Shown here: positions 27,087 through 36,580 of the stretch, one piece after another | How positions within the stretch are numbered: the stretch's first letter is position 1 | Layout of the letters: each line of letters opens with the position of its first letter | Source: Nocardia grenadensis NBRC 108939 | GTDB taxonomy: Bacteria > Actinomycetota > Actinomycetes > Mycobacteriales > Mycobacteriaceae | Length of the DNA stretch: 64,000 nt | NCBI RefSeq assembly: GCF_001613445.1 | Contig: NZ_BDCJ01000003.1 | Location: 1-64,000 of the forward strand | Direction of reading: 5' to 3' | Notes under the pieces: generated by a model | Told to the model about the DNA's origin: nothing | The model's database searches: none | Seen by the model: the letters and a program-made list of their open reading frames with translations, nothing else | Translations under genes and position numbers: made by a program

Positions 27087-27919
27087 CTGAGCATCCTTCC
27101 AAAGGGGGTGTTTGAAACGGACTGACTCGTGGAGCGCTCATATCCTCGCACAGTCGGGCACGGGACCAGAGCCCACGTTCGGAGAAAAATTGGCGAGAAA
27201 GCCCAGCTCGGACGGTATATCGCGGTTATCGGACGCGACCCCCGTGTGACCCCGGCCGATAACCGCGCCCGCGACATCGGTAGATGCCATACCGAGACCT
27301 CTCCGTCACCGGAACCGGGGCCGTTGTCCGAGTCCGGGGTGCGGCCGGCCGACGGCCACTCCCACGGAACAGACCAGTCCCATTGGTGCAGCGGCGCGGT
27401 CCATCGGCGCCTGCCGATCGTATCGAAGATCCGTTCGGGTGCTTGCCTTATGCTCGCGCCTGCGTCCTCGGATCGACGCTACGGAACTCCACCAGGCCAG
27501 CTCACCCTGACGGTGAACGGCCCGTTTTCTGCGTCCATGGGGTTTTGTTCGAAGATGCCTTCGTAGCAGGGGCTGGTCATAAATGCTCAGCTACTCCTGC
27601 GTTTCGACGACGCGGGCAGGATCCTGGGTCCGCCGTTATCAGCGATTTCGTATAGACCTTCGACCTCGCGGAAGACAGTCTCTCCCTCATCACGGAAATG
27701 CGGTTGCGCGCATTTGACCGCCAGACGAGGCTCTGTTTGTTCGACGGCGCGAAGGTGGGCGGGTCGCTAGAGCAGTTCGTTCTCGGCGGTTGCATGTGTC
27801 CGAGGTTTCGGCCTTCATTCCCGGACAGTGTCTCTGCTGAGCTCTGGAATGCTGGTGACTGCGATTCGTGTCATCAACGTGTGAAGCTGAACCAAACTGT
27901 GGCGAGAGTGGGTTGTGTC
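27087..27919. other. Long stretch without a convincing gene
   Basis: About 830 bases between the coiled-coil gene and the APH gene. Frames here have unnatural composition and no family match. The region from 27,570 on is less GC-rich. It may contain promoters for both divergent neighbours. Confidence 0.45.
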
Positions 27920-28783
27920 GTGGAGACGGTGATTGGACAGCATCGGGCTGTGTTGAGCAAGTTGCTGCCGGATGCCGGACGGGGGGATTTCACTGTCCAT
28001 GAGGGGCAGTTCCATTTGGTGGTGGTCGGCCCGGATCGTGTCGTGTGTCTGCCTCGCACCGAGGCGGCGGCGGTACGGCTGCCGCGGCGAGCGGCTGTTT
28101 TGCGTGTCATGGCCGGATTCGACCTGGGTTTCCGTGTGCCGGTTCCGCTGGAGGATGGCGGCGCGGACGGCATCAGTGAGCAGCCGTTCCTGGTGTTGAG
28201 CCGTGTTCCTGGAGCTCCGTTGGCCGCTGAGGTACTCGACGACCCGCAAGTGGCCGATGTGGTCGCAGGCCAGTACGTCGGACTGCTGGCCGATCTGGCC
28301 AGAGCCGGCAGCGACGATAGGATACGGGCGGCCCTACCGGCTCTGGAAGACCGGTGGCCGCGGTTCGCGGCCGATGTCCGCGCCGAGCTGTTCGAGCTCA
28401 TGTCCGCCGGTGGGCGTCGGCGTGCCGAACAGGAACTCGTCGCCATCGAAGCCCTTCCTCACCTCACTGCGGCGGTGGTGCATGGTGACCTCGGGCCCGA
28501 GAACGTGTTGTGGGAGAACATCGACGGGCTCCCGCGCTTGAGCGGGGTGGTCGACTGGGACGAGGTCTGTCTCGGTGACCCCGCCGAGGACCTTGCAGCC
28601 CTCGGAGCCGGCTACGGCGATTCCCTGTTGCGGAGGGTGCTCACACTCGGTGGTTGGGCGGATCACGAAACGACCGCCCGTATCACCGCGATCGCCGGAA
28701 CCTTCGCCCTGCAGCAGGCCCTCGCCGCCTACCGCGACGGTGACGAAGCGGAATTGGCGGACGGTCTGACGGTCTACCGCTGA
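27920..28783 (+). CDS. Aminoglycoside phosphotransferase-family kinase
   Basis: A 287-residue protein of the APH/choline kinase fold. The catalytic loop is VVHGDLGPENVLW (Asp and Asn present) and the metal-binding motif is GVVDWDEVCLGDPAEDLAAL. The N-terminal lobe includes VVVGPDRVVCLPR and VLRVMAGFDLGFRVPVPL. Many family members phosphorylate substrates other than aminoglycosides, so resistance is not implied. The GTG at 27920 is chosen because similarity begins there; the frame is open upstream to 27698. Confidence 0.8.
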   Translation: METVIGQHRAVLSKLLPDAGRGDFTVHEGQFHLVVVGPDRVVCLPRTEAAAVRLPRRAAVLRVMAGFDLGFRVPVPLEDGGADGISEQPFLVLSRVPGAPLAAEVLDDPQVADVVAGQYVGLLADLARAGSDDRIRAALPALEDRWPRFAADVRAELFELMSAGGRRRAEQELVAIEALPHLTAAVVHGDLGPENVLWENIDGLPRLSGVVDWDEVCLGDPAEDLAALGAGYGDSLLRRVLTLGGWADHETTARITAIAGTFALQQALAAYRDGDEAELADGLTVYR

Positions 28784-28993
28784 ATCGGGTCACCGTAGTG
28801 CCGCGAAATCGGCACCATCGGGCCCCACAAAGGACGCTCGGTCAACCGACGGCTCGAGCCTCGGGCGGGAGCCAGTCCGTGAGACCGGTGACCCTGGTAA
28901 GGCAGGGTTCTCGTGTTCGGGGTGCGGAGTCGGGTGGTTGGTGCTTGGCTTGGCTGCCGATGAGGTTGATCGGTGTGCTGGAGGTCGGGGTTC

Positions 28994-30538
28994 GTGGCGA
29001 CGAGGGTGTTCGCGGAGATCAGCCGGGAGGAGTTGTTCCGGTATTTCACGCTGCCCCCGGCTGATCTGGCGTTCGTGGATCCGGGCCGTGGCCGGGGCCC
29101 GGCGGATCGGTTGGGGCTGGCGGTCGCGTTGTGCACGCTGTCGTGGCTGGGGTTCGTGCCGGACCGGTTGACGACGGCGCCGCCGGTGGCGGTGGCCCGG
29201 CTCGCCGAGCAGCTTCGGGTGGATCCGGTGGAGATCGGTTCGTATGGCAGGCGCGCCAAGATATGTCGGTGCTGCCTGCCGAGCGGCGCCGGCTCCTGGC
29301 CACGATGGGCCGCCGTCTGACGCCGCAGGCCCTGCAACGTCGTGACCCGCAGCGCCGGTATCCGATTCTGTTGACGGTGCTGGCGCAGTCGGGCACTGAT
29401 GTGTTCGATGAGGTGGTGGCGCTGTTCGATCAGGCGATCTCGGCGAAGTTCGGGCAGGCGGAGCGGCGCATGCAGCAGCAGTTGGCCGAACGCGGAAATC
29501 CGGTGAGGATCGGCAAGCGCTGTTGGACGAGCTGCTGGCTATCGTCTGCGATCCGCAGATCGGCGACGAGGAGATCGGTGGTCTGATTCGGGGCGATGCG
29601 ATCGGGTGGGAGCGGTTGCGGGCGGCGATGGCGCAGGCCAGACCCCGTCTGCCGCGTGATCACGGGCATCTGGCCGCGCTGGATTTGTCATACAACTATC
29701 TGCGGCAGTTCACTCCGGCGGTGTTGTCGGTGGTGCGGTTCGCCGGCGGGACTGCGGCGAGGGAGTTGCTGATCGCGGTGGACATGCTGCGCGAGTTGAA
29801 CGCGACCGGCCGCCGGAAGGTGTTCGACGAGGCGCCGGCGGGGTTCGTGCCGACGAAGTGGCGTGGCTATCTCGAGGAGGCCCGGAAGTCTGGCAGTGTC
29901 ACCGCATATCGGCACTACTGGGAGTTGTGTGTGCTGCTGGGGCTGCGCGATGGGCTGCGCAGTGGAGACGTGTACGTGGCGGGCTCGCGCCGCTACGCCG
30001 ATCCGGCCGCGTACCTGCTCGACCCGCAGCAATGGGCGCCGCAGCGCGTCGAGTTCTGCCGCCTGGTCGGCAAACCCGCCGATCCCGGCGCGGCGTTGGC
30101 CGCGGTGACCGACGAGCTGTGTAAGGCGGTCGGTGAGCTGGAGGCGGTGCTGGCCGGCGGGGACGGCCCGGTGCGTGTGGATGAGGGCGGGGATCTGGTG
30201 ATCTCGCCGTTGACCGCTGAAGATGTGCCCGCGGAGGCGGTCTCGCTCAAGGCCGAGTTGACCGAGATGCTGCCGTTCGCGCCGATCGTGTCGCTGCTGA
30301 TCGAGCTGGACAAACGCACCGGCTACCTGGACTGCTTCACTCACGCCTCGGGCAAACAGGCCCGCACCCCGGAGCTCAAACGCAACCTCATCGCGGTACT
30401 GCTGGCGTATTCGACGAACCTGGGGCTGACCCGGATGGCGGAGGCGTGCGGCATCTCCTACGACATCCTCGCGTGGACGGCGGAATGGTATGTGCGGGAA
30501 GAGACACTGCGTGCGGCGAATCTGGCGATCATCGTTGC
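28994..30538 (+). pseudogene. Tn3-family transposase, broken and truncated
   Basis: Three frames together give most of a TnpA. Segment 1 (28994-about 29258) reads VATRVFAEISREELFRYF to EIGSYGRRAK. Segment 2 (about 29262-29505) reads DMSVLPAERRRLLATMGRRL to MQQQLAERG. Segment 3 (about 29505-30538) reads ALLDELLAIVCDPQIGDEE to EETLRAANLAII. Between segments 1 and 2 roughly 100 or more residues expected in the family are missing, and a second frameshift precedes segment 3. The catalytic C-terminus is replaced by a SulP gene fragment. Confidence 0.85.
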
Positions 30539-30541
30539 GCC

Positions 30542-31200
30542 ATGATCGGCCAGACCATGATCAACGTGAAATCCTCCGGCGCCCGCACCCGCATCTCGAC
30601 CTTCCTGGCCGGAGCATCCTGCTGATCCTGGTCGTCGGCCTCGGCGATGTCGTCGCGTTGATCCCGATGGCGGCGCTGGTCGCGGTCATGATCATGGTCT
30701 CGGTGGGCACGATGGACTGGCATTCGATCGCACCGAAGATCCTGCGCCGCATGCCGATCGCCGAAACCACGGTCATGGCGGTCACTGTCGCTGTCACGGT
30801 CGCGACGCACAATCTGGCCTACGGCGTGATCGCCGGTGTGCTGACCGCGATGGTCGCCTTCGCCCACCGCGTCGCGCATTTCACCGAGGTGGACAAGGTC
30901 TCCGAGTCCGACACCGACCACGACGGCGCGATCGACACCCGCGTCTACACGGTCCGCGGCGAGCTGTTCTTCGCCTCCAGCAACGACCTGGTCTACCAGT
31001 TCGACTACACCGGCGATCCGGCCAATATCGTAATCGACATGTCGGATGCACACATCTGGGACGCCTCGACCGTGGCGACTCTCGACGCGATCACCACCAA
31101 ATATGCCGCCAAGGGCAAGACGGTGGAGATCATCGGCCTCAACCTGGCCTCCGAAGCCCGCCACGACCGGTTGTCCGGGCACCTGGTCGGCGGACACTGA
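30542..31200 (+). pseudogene. SulP-family anion transporter, 5'-truncated and frameshifted
   Basis: The C-terminal half of a SulP transporter. From 30542 it reads MIGQTMINVKSSGARTRIST, then a base is missing near 30611-30617. The next frame continues LLILVVGLGDVVALIPMAAL through the last membrane helices and a STAS domain (about 30950-31200, IVIDMSDAHIWDASTVATLDAI). The N-terminal transmembrane half is gone, replaced by the truncated transposase. The MerR gene starts two bases after its stop. Confidence 0.8.
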
Positions 31201-31201
31201 C

Positions 31202-31609
31202 ATGGGCGCCGACACAAGCGGTTACCTGCAGATCGGGCAGGTCGCCGAGCGCACCGAGCTCTCGCTCAAGTCGATCCGGCACTGGGACGAGGTCGGGCTG
31301 GTGCAGCCCTCGGCCCGCTCGGCAGGCGGGTTCCGGCTCTACACCGAGGCAGATGTCGCCCGGATGCTGGTGATCCGCCGCATGAAACCGCTCGGGTTCA
31401 CGCTCGCGGAGATGAAACAGTTGCTCGACGCGATCGACGTCCTCGACGACGCCTCGGCCGATCCTGGCGCGCGGGCGGCGGCGCAGGCGGATCTGCTCGC
31501 GTTCCGCGACAAGGCCGCCGACAGCGCGGACCGTCTCCGCCGGCATCTGGCCTATGCCGAGGAGTTCACCGGATTGCTCACCACACGCGCCTCGGAATCC
31601 CCGGCTTGA
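31202..31609 (+). CDS. MerR-family regulator
   Basis: A 135-residue regulator with the MerR winged helix at the N-terminus (LQIGQVAERTELSLKSIRHWDEVGLVQPSARSAGGFRLYTEADVARM). A dimerisation helix follows, with LDAIDVLDDASADP and a short C-terminus without a Cys-rich metal site. It is directly downstream of the SulP remnant, the usual position for this regulator, so it has probably lost its original target. Confidence 0.83.
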   Translation: MGADTSGYLQIGQVAERTELSLKSIRHWDEVGLVQPSARSAGGFRLYTEADVARMLVIRRMKPLGFTLAEMKQLLDAIDVLDDASADPGARAAAQADLLAFRDKAADSADRLRRHLAYAEEFTGLLTTRASESPA

Positions 31610-31658
31610 TCCGACTCCTCGCCGGGCGGACGGCCGGTACTACGGGGTGGGCGCTCGT

Positions 31659-33050
31659 TCATCGCCGGTCGCGGTGGGCAGGTAGCCCCACCGCGATCCC
31701 CGCGACGGCGATCATGGCCGCAGCGATCAGCCAGAAGGCCCGGTCGTAGCCGACGGCCGAGCCCGCCGTTGCCGTGACCAGTGCCCCCAGCCCCAAGGAT
31801 GCGCCGACTTGCTTGGTGGTGTTCATCAGCCCCGATGCCGCGCCGGCATCGGGGAGGGGTACTCCAGCGGTGACGGCGGCGGTGAGCGGGGTGTTCATCA
31901 GCCCCGCGCCGATGCTGAACACGATGGCGGGACCGAAGATGCCGGTCAGGTAGGTGCTGTCTGGGCCGAGCTGGGCTTGCCAGCCGAAACCGACGGCGGC
32001 CAGCAGCGCCCCGGCGGCAATGAGCACACGGGCATCGACCCGGCGCATCAGCCACGGGGTCACCTGCGTGCCGACCGCAATGGTGACCAGCGTGTGCGGC
32101 AGGAACGCCAGCCCCGTCTGTATCGGGGTGTAGCCCAGCACGTTCTGCATCGACAAGGTCAGAAAGAACCACATCGGATTCAGGCACGCACCGGCCAGCA
32201 ACATCGCGACATTACCGACCGCCACCGACCGGATCCGCAACAACGACAACGGAATCAGCGGCACCCGCACCCATCGCGTCTCAGCGATGACGAACGCGGT
32301 CACCAGCCCCACCCCGATCGCGAGCGCCGACACGGTCACCGGTGCGGACCATCCGCGCGCCGCGGCCTCGCCGAACCCGTAGGCGATCGCGGCGAGCCCG
32401 CACGTCACCAGCACCGCCCCCATCACATCCAGGCGGGCCCGCGAGCGAGGTGGGGAGTCCGCGGCGATGACACCGGCTGCGACCACGAGCACGAGCACAC
32501 CGACGGGCAGGTTGATCAGCAGGGTAGCCCGCCACGACGCGAGTTCGGCGAGGACACCGCCGAGCAGATTGCCCGCCGTCCCACCGGCCAAGCCGAGCGC
32601 GGTCCACACCGCCAAGGCCTTCGTCCGCCTCGGCCCCTCCGCGAAGCTCGTGGTCAGAATCGTCAGCGTCGCCGGCGCCAGCACCGCCGCCCCCACCCCT
32701 TGGACAGCACGGGCGCCGATCAACCAGCCCGGCGTCGCCGCCAGCCCGCCGACCACACTCGCGACGGTGAACACCAGCAGCCCGGCGAGGAAGACCCGCT
32801 TGCGGCCGAACACATCGGCCAGGCGTCCACCGACCAGCAGCAGGCCCGCGAACACCAGCGCATAGGCGTTGACCACCCACGCGAGCCCGGAGTCGCTGAA
32901 CCCCAGCGAGGATCGCATCGACGGCAACGCCACGTTCACCACCGAGACGTCGAGCACCACCATGAACTGCGCCGCACACACCACCGCCAGCAGCGCGCCC
33001 GCCCGCGCCGGGGCCACCACGGTCTTCTCACCTGTGCCGAACCGCTGCAC
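31659..33050 (-). CDS. MFS multidrug efflux transporter (DHA2/EmrB-QacA type)
   Basis: A membrane protein of about 463 residues with around 14 helices. Motif A is GGRLADVFGRKRVF. The first helix carries VVLDVSVVNVALPSM, and motif C-like sequence PGWLIGARAVQGVGAAVLAPATLTIL follows. These mark DHA2 drug:H+ antiporters. The GTG at 33048-33050 lies five bases after GGAGG. It is divergent from a TetR gene, with a tandem palindromic operator between, so expression is probably induced by the exported compound. Confidence 0.87.
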   Translation of the reverse strand: MQRFGTGEKTVVAPARAGALLAVVCAAQFMVVLDVSVVNVALPSMRSSLGFSDSGLAWVVNAYALVFAGLLLVGGRLADVFGRKRVFLAGLLVFTVASVVGGLAATPGWLIGARAVQGVGAAVLAPATLTILTTSFAEGPRRTKALAVWTALGLAGGTAGNLLGGVLAELASWRATLLINLPVGVLVLVVAAGVIAADSPPRSRARLDVMGAVLVTCGLAAIAYGFGEAAARGWSAPVTVSALAIGVGLVTAFVIAETRWVRVPLIPLSLLRIRSVAVGNVAMLLAGACLNPMWFFLTLSMQNVLGYTPIQTGLAFLPHTLVTIAVGTQVTPWLMRRVDARVLIAAGALLAAVGFGWQAQLGPDSTYLTGIFGPAIVFSIGAGLMNTPLTAAVTAGVPLPDAGAASGLMNTTKQVGASLGLGALVTATAGSAVGYDRAFWLIAAAMIAVAGIAVGLPAHRDRR

Positions 33051-33066
33051 GCTCACCTCCAAATAT

Positions 33067-33097
33067 TGATACATTTGTATCCGATACATCTGTATCA
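33067..33097. promoter_or_regulatory. Tandem palindromic TetR operator
   Basis: Two 14-base palindromes, GATACATTTGTATC (33068-33081) and GATACATCTGTATC (33083-33096), are separated by one base. Together they form a larger dyad between the divergent MFS and TetR genes. The site ends 17 bases before the MFS start and 33 bases before the TetR start. Confidence 0.85.
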
Positions 33098-33129
33098 CTG
33101 ACTTCGTAGTGATGCCGAGAGAGGTGACC

Positions 33130-33762
33130 GTGCCCCGAACCGTGGACCACGCCCAACGCCGCGCCCAGCTCGCCGACGCCGTAGTGGCCGTCGCCGCCCG
33201 CGCGGGACTGCACGCGGCCACCATCCGCGCCGTGGCCGCCGAGGCCGGGGTTTCACTGCGATTCGTGCAGTACTACTTCCCGACCAAAGCCGAACTGCTC
33301 GTCGGCACCCTCAACCACCTGGAAACCCTCAGCCACCTCCGCTGGAACCGACGCCTGGCCGATCTGCCCGATCCGCCCCCGGCCCGCGCGCTGATCGAGG
33401 CCTTTTGCGCCGAAGCCCTGCCCACCGACCCCGCCAGCCGCGCCTTCCACCTCGTCGCCACCTCCTATGCGGTGCTGGCCATGACCGACCCCGACCTGGC
33501 CCAGCACCCCTTCGTCGCAGGCATCGACCGGCTCGAACACCAACTCGCCCAAGCACTCGCACGCGCACAGGCCCACCGGGAGATCCCCGGCGACCTCGAC
33601 GTCACGACCGAGGCGATCCGGCTGGTCATGCTCACCCACGGTCTGGGCACCAGCGTGCTGACCGGCCAGCACAGCCCCGAGGCCGCCCTTGCCGTGCTGA
33701 CCGACCACCTCGACCGACTCTTCGACACCACCACTGGGCCCAACTCTCCGTACCCCGGATAA
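33130..33762 (+). CDS. TetR-family repressor of the MFS pump
   Basis: A 210-residue regulator. The HTH reads LHAATIRAVAAEAGVSLRFVQYYFPTKAELL. The GTG at 33130 follows GAGAGAGG, favouring it over the ATG at 33112. Its gene is divergent from the DHA2 transporter, and the tandem GATACA/TGTATC palindrome lies between them. The final codons lie inside the CCCCGGATAAC repeat described below. Confidence 0.87.
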   Translation: MPRTVDHAQRRAQLADAVVAVAARAGLHAATIRAVAAEAGVSLRFVQYYFPTKAELLVGTLNHLETLSHLRWNRRLADLPDPPPARALIEAFCAEALPTDPASRAFHLVATSYAVLAMTDPDLAQHPFVAGIDRLEHQLAQALARAQAHREIPGDLDVTTEAIRLVMLTHGLGTSVLTGQHSPEAALAVLTDHLDRLFDTTTGPNSPYPG

Positions 33763-33846
33763 CGGGCTGTTATCCGAAGTATCATCGGATCCGGCCTGCG
33801 GCGATCCCGCCGCGACGGCGACACGAAGCGACCCTGTTATCCGGGG
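33753..33846. repeat. Inverted repeats ahead of the broken integrase
   Basis: CGGATAAC (33756-33763) and GTTATCCG (33769-33776) form a dyad with a five-base spacer. A third copy extended to GTTATCCGGGG lies at 33836-33846 and is the inverse complement of CCCCGGATAAC at 33753-33763. Position and form suggest recombinase binding sites. Confidence 0.5.
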
Positions 33847-33866
33847 CAAGGCGGAGAGGTGGGCCG

Positions 33867-34670
33867 ATGTCGGCGACCGTGACCCGGATCCACACCGCCG
33901 CGCCCCGCACTCTGCGCGGATCCGCCGAGGCGTTCCTGGACACCCTCGGGTCCGGCAACACCCGCCGCGCCTACGGCATCGCGATCGTCAAGACCGTCGA
34001 CCAACTCGACGCCTGCGACGGACTGCCCGGCTCCGGTCGTGGCCTGGACTCGGTCTCCGACGACGAGATCGGCGCGGCTCTTGAATCTCTCTGGGGCCAA
34101 GCGGCGGTCAACACCTAAAACGCGCGCCGCGCCGCAGTCGCGAAATGGCTGGCCTGGTGCCGTGAGCAAGGCTGGAACGCACCAGCAATCCCGACTTCGG
34201 CCGCGCGATCGACCCCGCCGGACTCCGAGACACCGGTGCGCTCGCGGACCGCGATCGACCGGCTCATCTCCCGCCGTGACATCCACCTGCGCGAGAAGAC
34301 GCTGTGGCGGATGCTGTATGAAACCTGCGCCCGCGCAGAGGAACTGCTTCAAATCAACATCGAGGACCTCGACCTGGCGGGCCGGTGCGCCCGCGTGAAA
34401 TCCAAAGGCGCCAAACCCCGCACCCGCCGACGCGGCGCCAGCCACCACGAACACGTCCTCGAAACCGTCTACTGGGACGCCGGCACGGCCCGGCTACTGC
34501 CGAGACTGATCCGCGGCCGCACCCACGGACCGGTGTTTCTCACCCACCGCCGCCCCGGGCCCGGCAAGTACCTCGCCGACCGCGACCTGTGCCCCGACAC
34601 CGGACTCGCACGGCTGTCCTACGACCAGGCCCGCGATCTACTCGACGCCGCCACCGCCACCAACGCGGAT
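33867..34670 (+). pseudogene. Tyrosine integrase, nonsense-mutated and 3'-truncated
   Basis: Reads an N-terminal SAM-like core-binding domain (LRGSAEAFLDTLGSGNTRRAY) and the first half of a catalytic domain ([42 protein letters not shown], with the first catalytic Arg). An in-frame TAA at 34116-34118 stands where the family has Tyr before [13 protein letters not shown]. The same frame stays open beyond. Similarity stops at about 34670, so the HxxR and catalytic Tyr are missing. Confidence 0.8.
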
Positions 34671-34970
34671 CGTAGATGGCGCCACCCAACGACAGCTTCA
34701 CCCCGCGTGCGACCAGGGAGTCACCGATCTCGCGGGCGTCGGGCACCGAACGGGCGAGCCGGTCGAGTTCGGGGGCGAGCAGGGTGTCGCCGACGCGGAC
34801 GGCCGCGAGAGCTTGGTCGAGATTTGGCCTGGTGCGGCGAATGCCGGTGAAGCCGTGGTCGAGGTAGATCCTTCTTCTGCGACTCCGAGGCCACACAGCG
34901 TATGCCGCTGGGCAATAAGGTCCTGCTCGTTGGCGGAGCAGCGAGCATAGCCGATGAGAGTTGCGGTCAC
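34671..34970 (-). pseudogene. Serine resolvase, N-terminal fragment
   Basis: From an ATG at 34968-34970 it reads MTATLIGYARCSANEQDLIA and QRHTLCGLGVAE. After a frameshift near 34880 it continues [28 protein letters not shown] and [16 protein letters not shown]. That is about the first 95 residues of a serine resolvase; the rest of the catalytic domain and the HTH are missing. It meets the truncated integrase end to end at about 34670. Confidence 0.78.
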
Positions 34971-35328
34971 GTGGGCCTCCCCTCAGCGGACAGATCAGGG
35001 GACACGCTGAATGAGACGGCATCTCGCCCGGTCGGCACATCCAGACAAAGGTTTCCCCGTGTCCGTTGAAGGTTCGGCCAACGGACGCCGAGGTCACGGT
35101 CTGCCGGGGCATTGCCGCTTCGCCCAGGGTCCCCGGATGCCACCGGTGACACCACATCGGTCCTCATGTACCTGGTGACATGATCCTTAACGGCACCCCT
35201 ACTTTGCGGCTTGTGACAGCTCCAGGATTTCTGGGCCATGTCCAGCGGAACGACGTCGGGAACGACAGGCAAGCTGATCATCCCGAGTCGCAAGCCAGAC
35301 GTCCGTCTCCGACAGCCCGAATCCGTTG
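34971..35328. other. Region upstream of the resolvase fragment and downstream of the integrase
   Basis: No gene is supported in these 358 bases. GTGACA recurs three times within about 75 bases (near 35145, 35167 and 35213), which could reflect old resolvase subsites, but spacing and symmetry are not convincing. Confidence 0.35.
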
Positions 35329-36531
35329 TCAGAGTCCGAGTTTGGTGACCGCGTTGTCGGCCAGCGGATCGGCCGTGCGGATGTAGCGGTGTACGGTGCG
35401 CGGGTTGCTCCAGCGGCCCTGCCGCATGATCTCGCGGTCGGCGGCGCCACCGAGGGCGGCCTGGGTGGCGAACCCGGCGCGCAGCGAATGGCCGGAGAAC
35501 AGCGCGGGATCCAGGCCCGCGCGTGCCGCGTAGCGTTTGACGAGCTCGGCGACCGCACGCCCGGACAGCGCGGTGGCGCCGAGGCCGCCGTGCCGGTTGA
35601 TCGCGGGGAACAGGGGTTGGTCGGGCCGCAGCCGCGGATCAGCGTGGTAGCCGTGGCAGCGGTGGATCCGCGGGTCCGCGGCGGGTAGTTGTTCGACCCA
35701 TGGGCGCAGGTTCGCCGGGTTCTCGGTGTGCACGGCCAGCATTCGCATCCAGTCGGCGCAGGCGCAGACTGGGCAGGTGTGGGCCTGGCGGCCACGCGGG
35801 AGTGCGACGTGTTGTTCGGTGATGCCGGTGGGGTCGGTTTTGGTGGTGGGCAGGTGGATCAGCAGCAGCGGTTCCCCGGTGCCGTGGTCGGTACCGAAGT
35901 GGATGTCGGCGAGCCGCAGCCCGGCGAGTTCGCTGCGGCGCAGGGCTCCGGCGAAGCCGAGGAGCAGCAGCAGTGTGTCCCGGCGGCGGGCGGGTTCACC
36001 GGGCCAGCCGGGTTCGGGGAGTCCGTCGAGAAGTTCGCCGAGGGTGTGCAGCAGGATCGGTCGTTTGCGGTTGGGGCGGCTGCGGCGGGTGCGGCGGATA
36101 CCGCGCAGGGTGAGGCGGACGACGTCGCTGCGGGTGGGTGCGGCCAGCCCGTTGGCGGCGTGCACGGCGGCGATGGCGGCGGATTTGCGTTCCAGCGTGG
36201 CCGGGCTGTACGCGTGGCGGCCGTCGGGTGTGCGGGCGTCCGCGGCGGCGGCGAGGTAGACGGCGATATCGAGGGGGTCCGCGGGGAGTGCGCACCGGTT
36301 CTCGGTGGCGCACCAGGCGGCCCAAGCGATCCAGTCGGTGCGGTAGGCGCGCAATGTGTTCGGGGACTGGGAGGCGGTGAGGTAGCGGCCGAGCGCGGTG
36401 GCCTGTTCGCTGTCGAAGCGTTCCCGGACCTGCCGCAGTGCGGCGGTGTCGACGAGGACGCTGGTGACGCCGCGCCGGAGTTCGGTGCGGACGGTGTCGG
36501 GTAGCGCGAGATCGGTGTCGTATTCGGTCAT
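35329..36531 (-). CDS. Tyrosine recombinase/integrase, intact
   Basis: A 400-residue integrase. Residues about 40-150 form the core-binding domain (TASQSPNTLRAYRTDWIAWAAWC). The catalytic domain has Arg in GALRRSELAGLRL, the His-x-x-Arg box SGHSLRAGFATQAALGG, and the Tyr nucleophile in HRYIRTADP. A Cys pair (CPVCACADW) lies between them. All catalytic residues are visible, so the enzyme may be active. It is divergent from the coiled-coil gene, with a recombination-site-like dyad between the two. Confidence 0.88.
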   Translation of the reverse strand: MTEYDTDLALPDTVRTELRRGVTSVLVDTAALRQVRERFDSEQATALGRYLTASQSPNTLRAYRTDWIAWAAWCATENRCALPADPLDIAVYLAAAADARTPDGRHAYSPATLERKSAAIAAVHAANGLAAPTRSDVVRLTLRGIRRTRRSRPNRKRPILLHTLGELLDGLPEPGWPGEPARRRDTLLLLLGFAGALRRSELAGLRLADIHFGTDHGTGEPLLLIHLPTTKTDPTGITEQHVALPRGRQAHTCPVCACADWMRMLAVHTENPANLRPWVEQLPAADPRIHRCHGYHADPRLRPDQPLFPAINRHGGLGATALSGRAVAELVKRYAARAGLDPALFSGHSLRAGFATQAALGGAADREIMRQGRWSNPRTVHRYIRTADPLADNAVTKLGL

Positions 36532-36580
36532 GGTGATCCCCTCGGTAATTACGTAACAAATTCCGTTTGGTTTGAGATTA

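Noticed and set aside
27129..27655. Two overlapping plus-strand frames between the coiled-coil and APH genes
   Set aside because: Low-complexity composition, no motif, no ribosome binding site and mutual overlap.
27920..28783. Aminoglycoside resistance gene
   Set aside because: Only the general APH fold is visible; family members have many substrates and no specific resistance subgroup is recognised.
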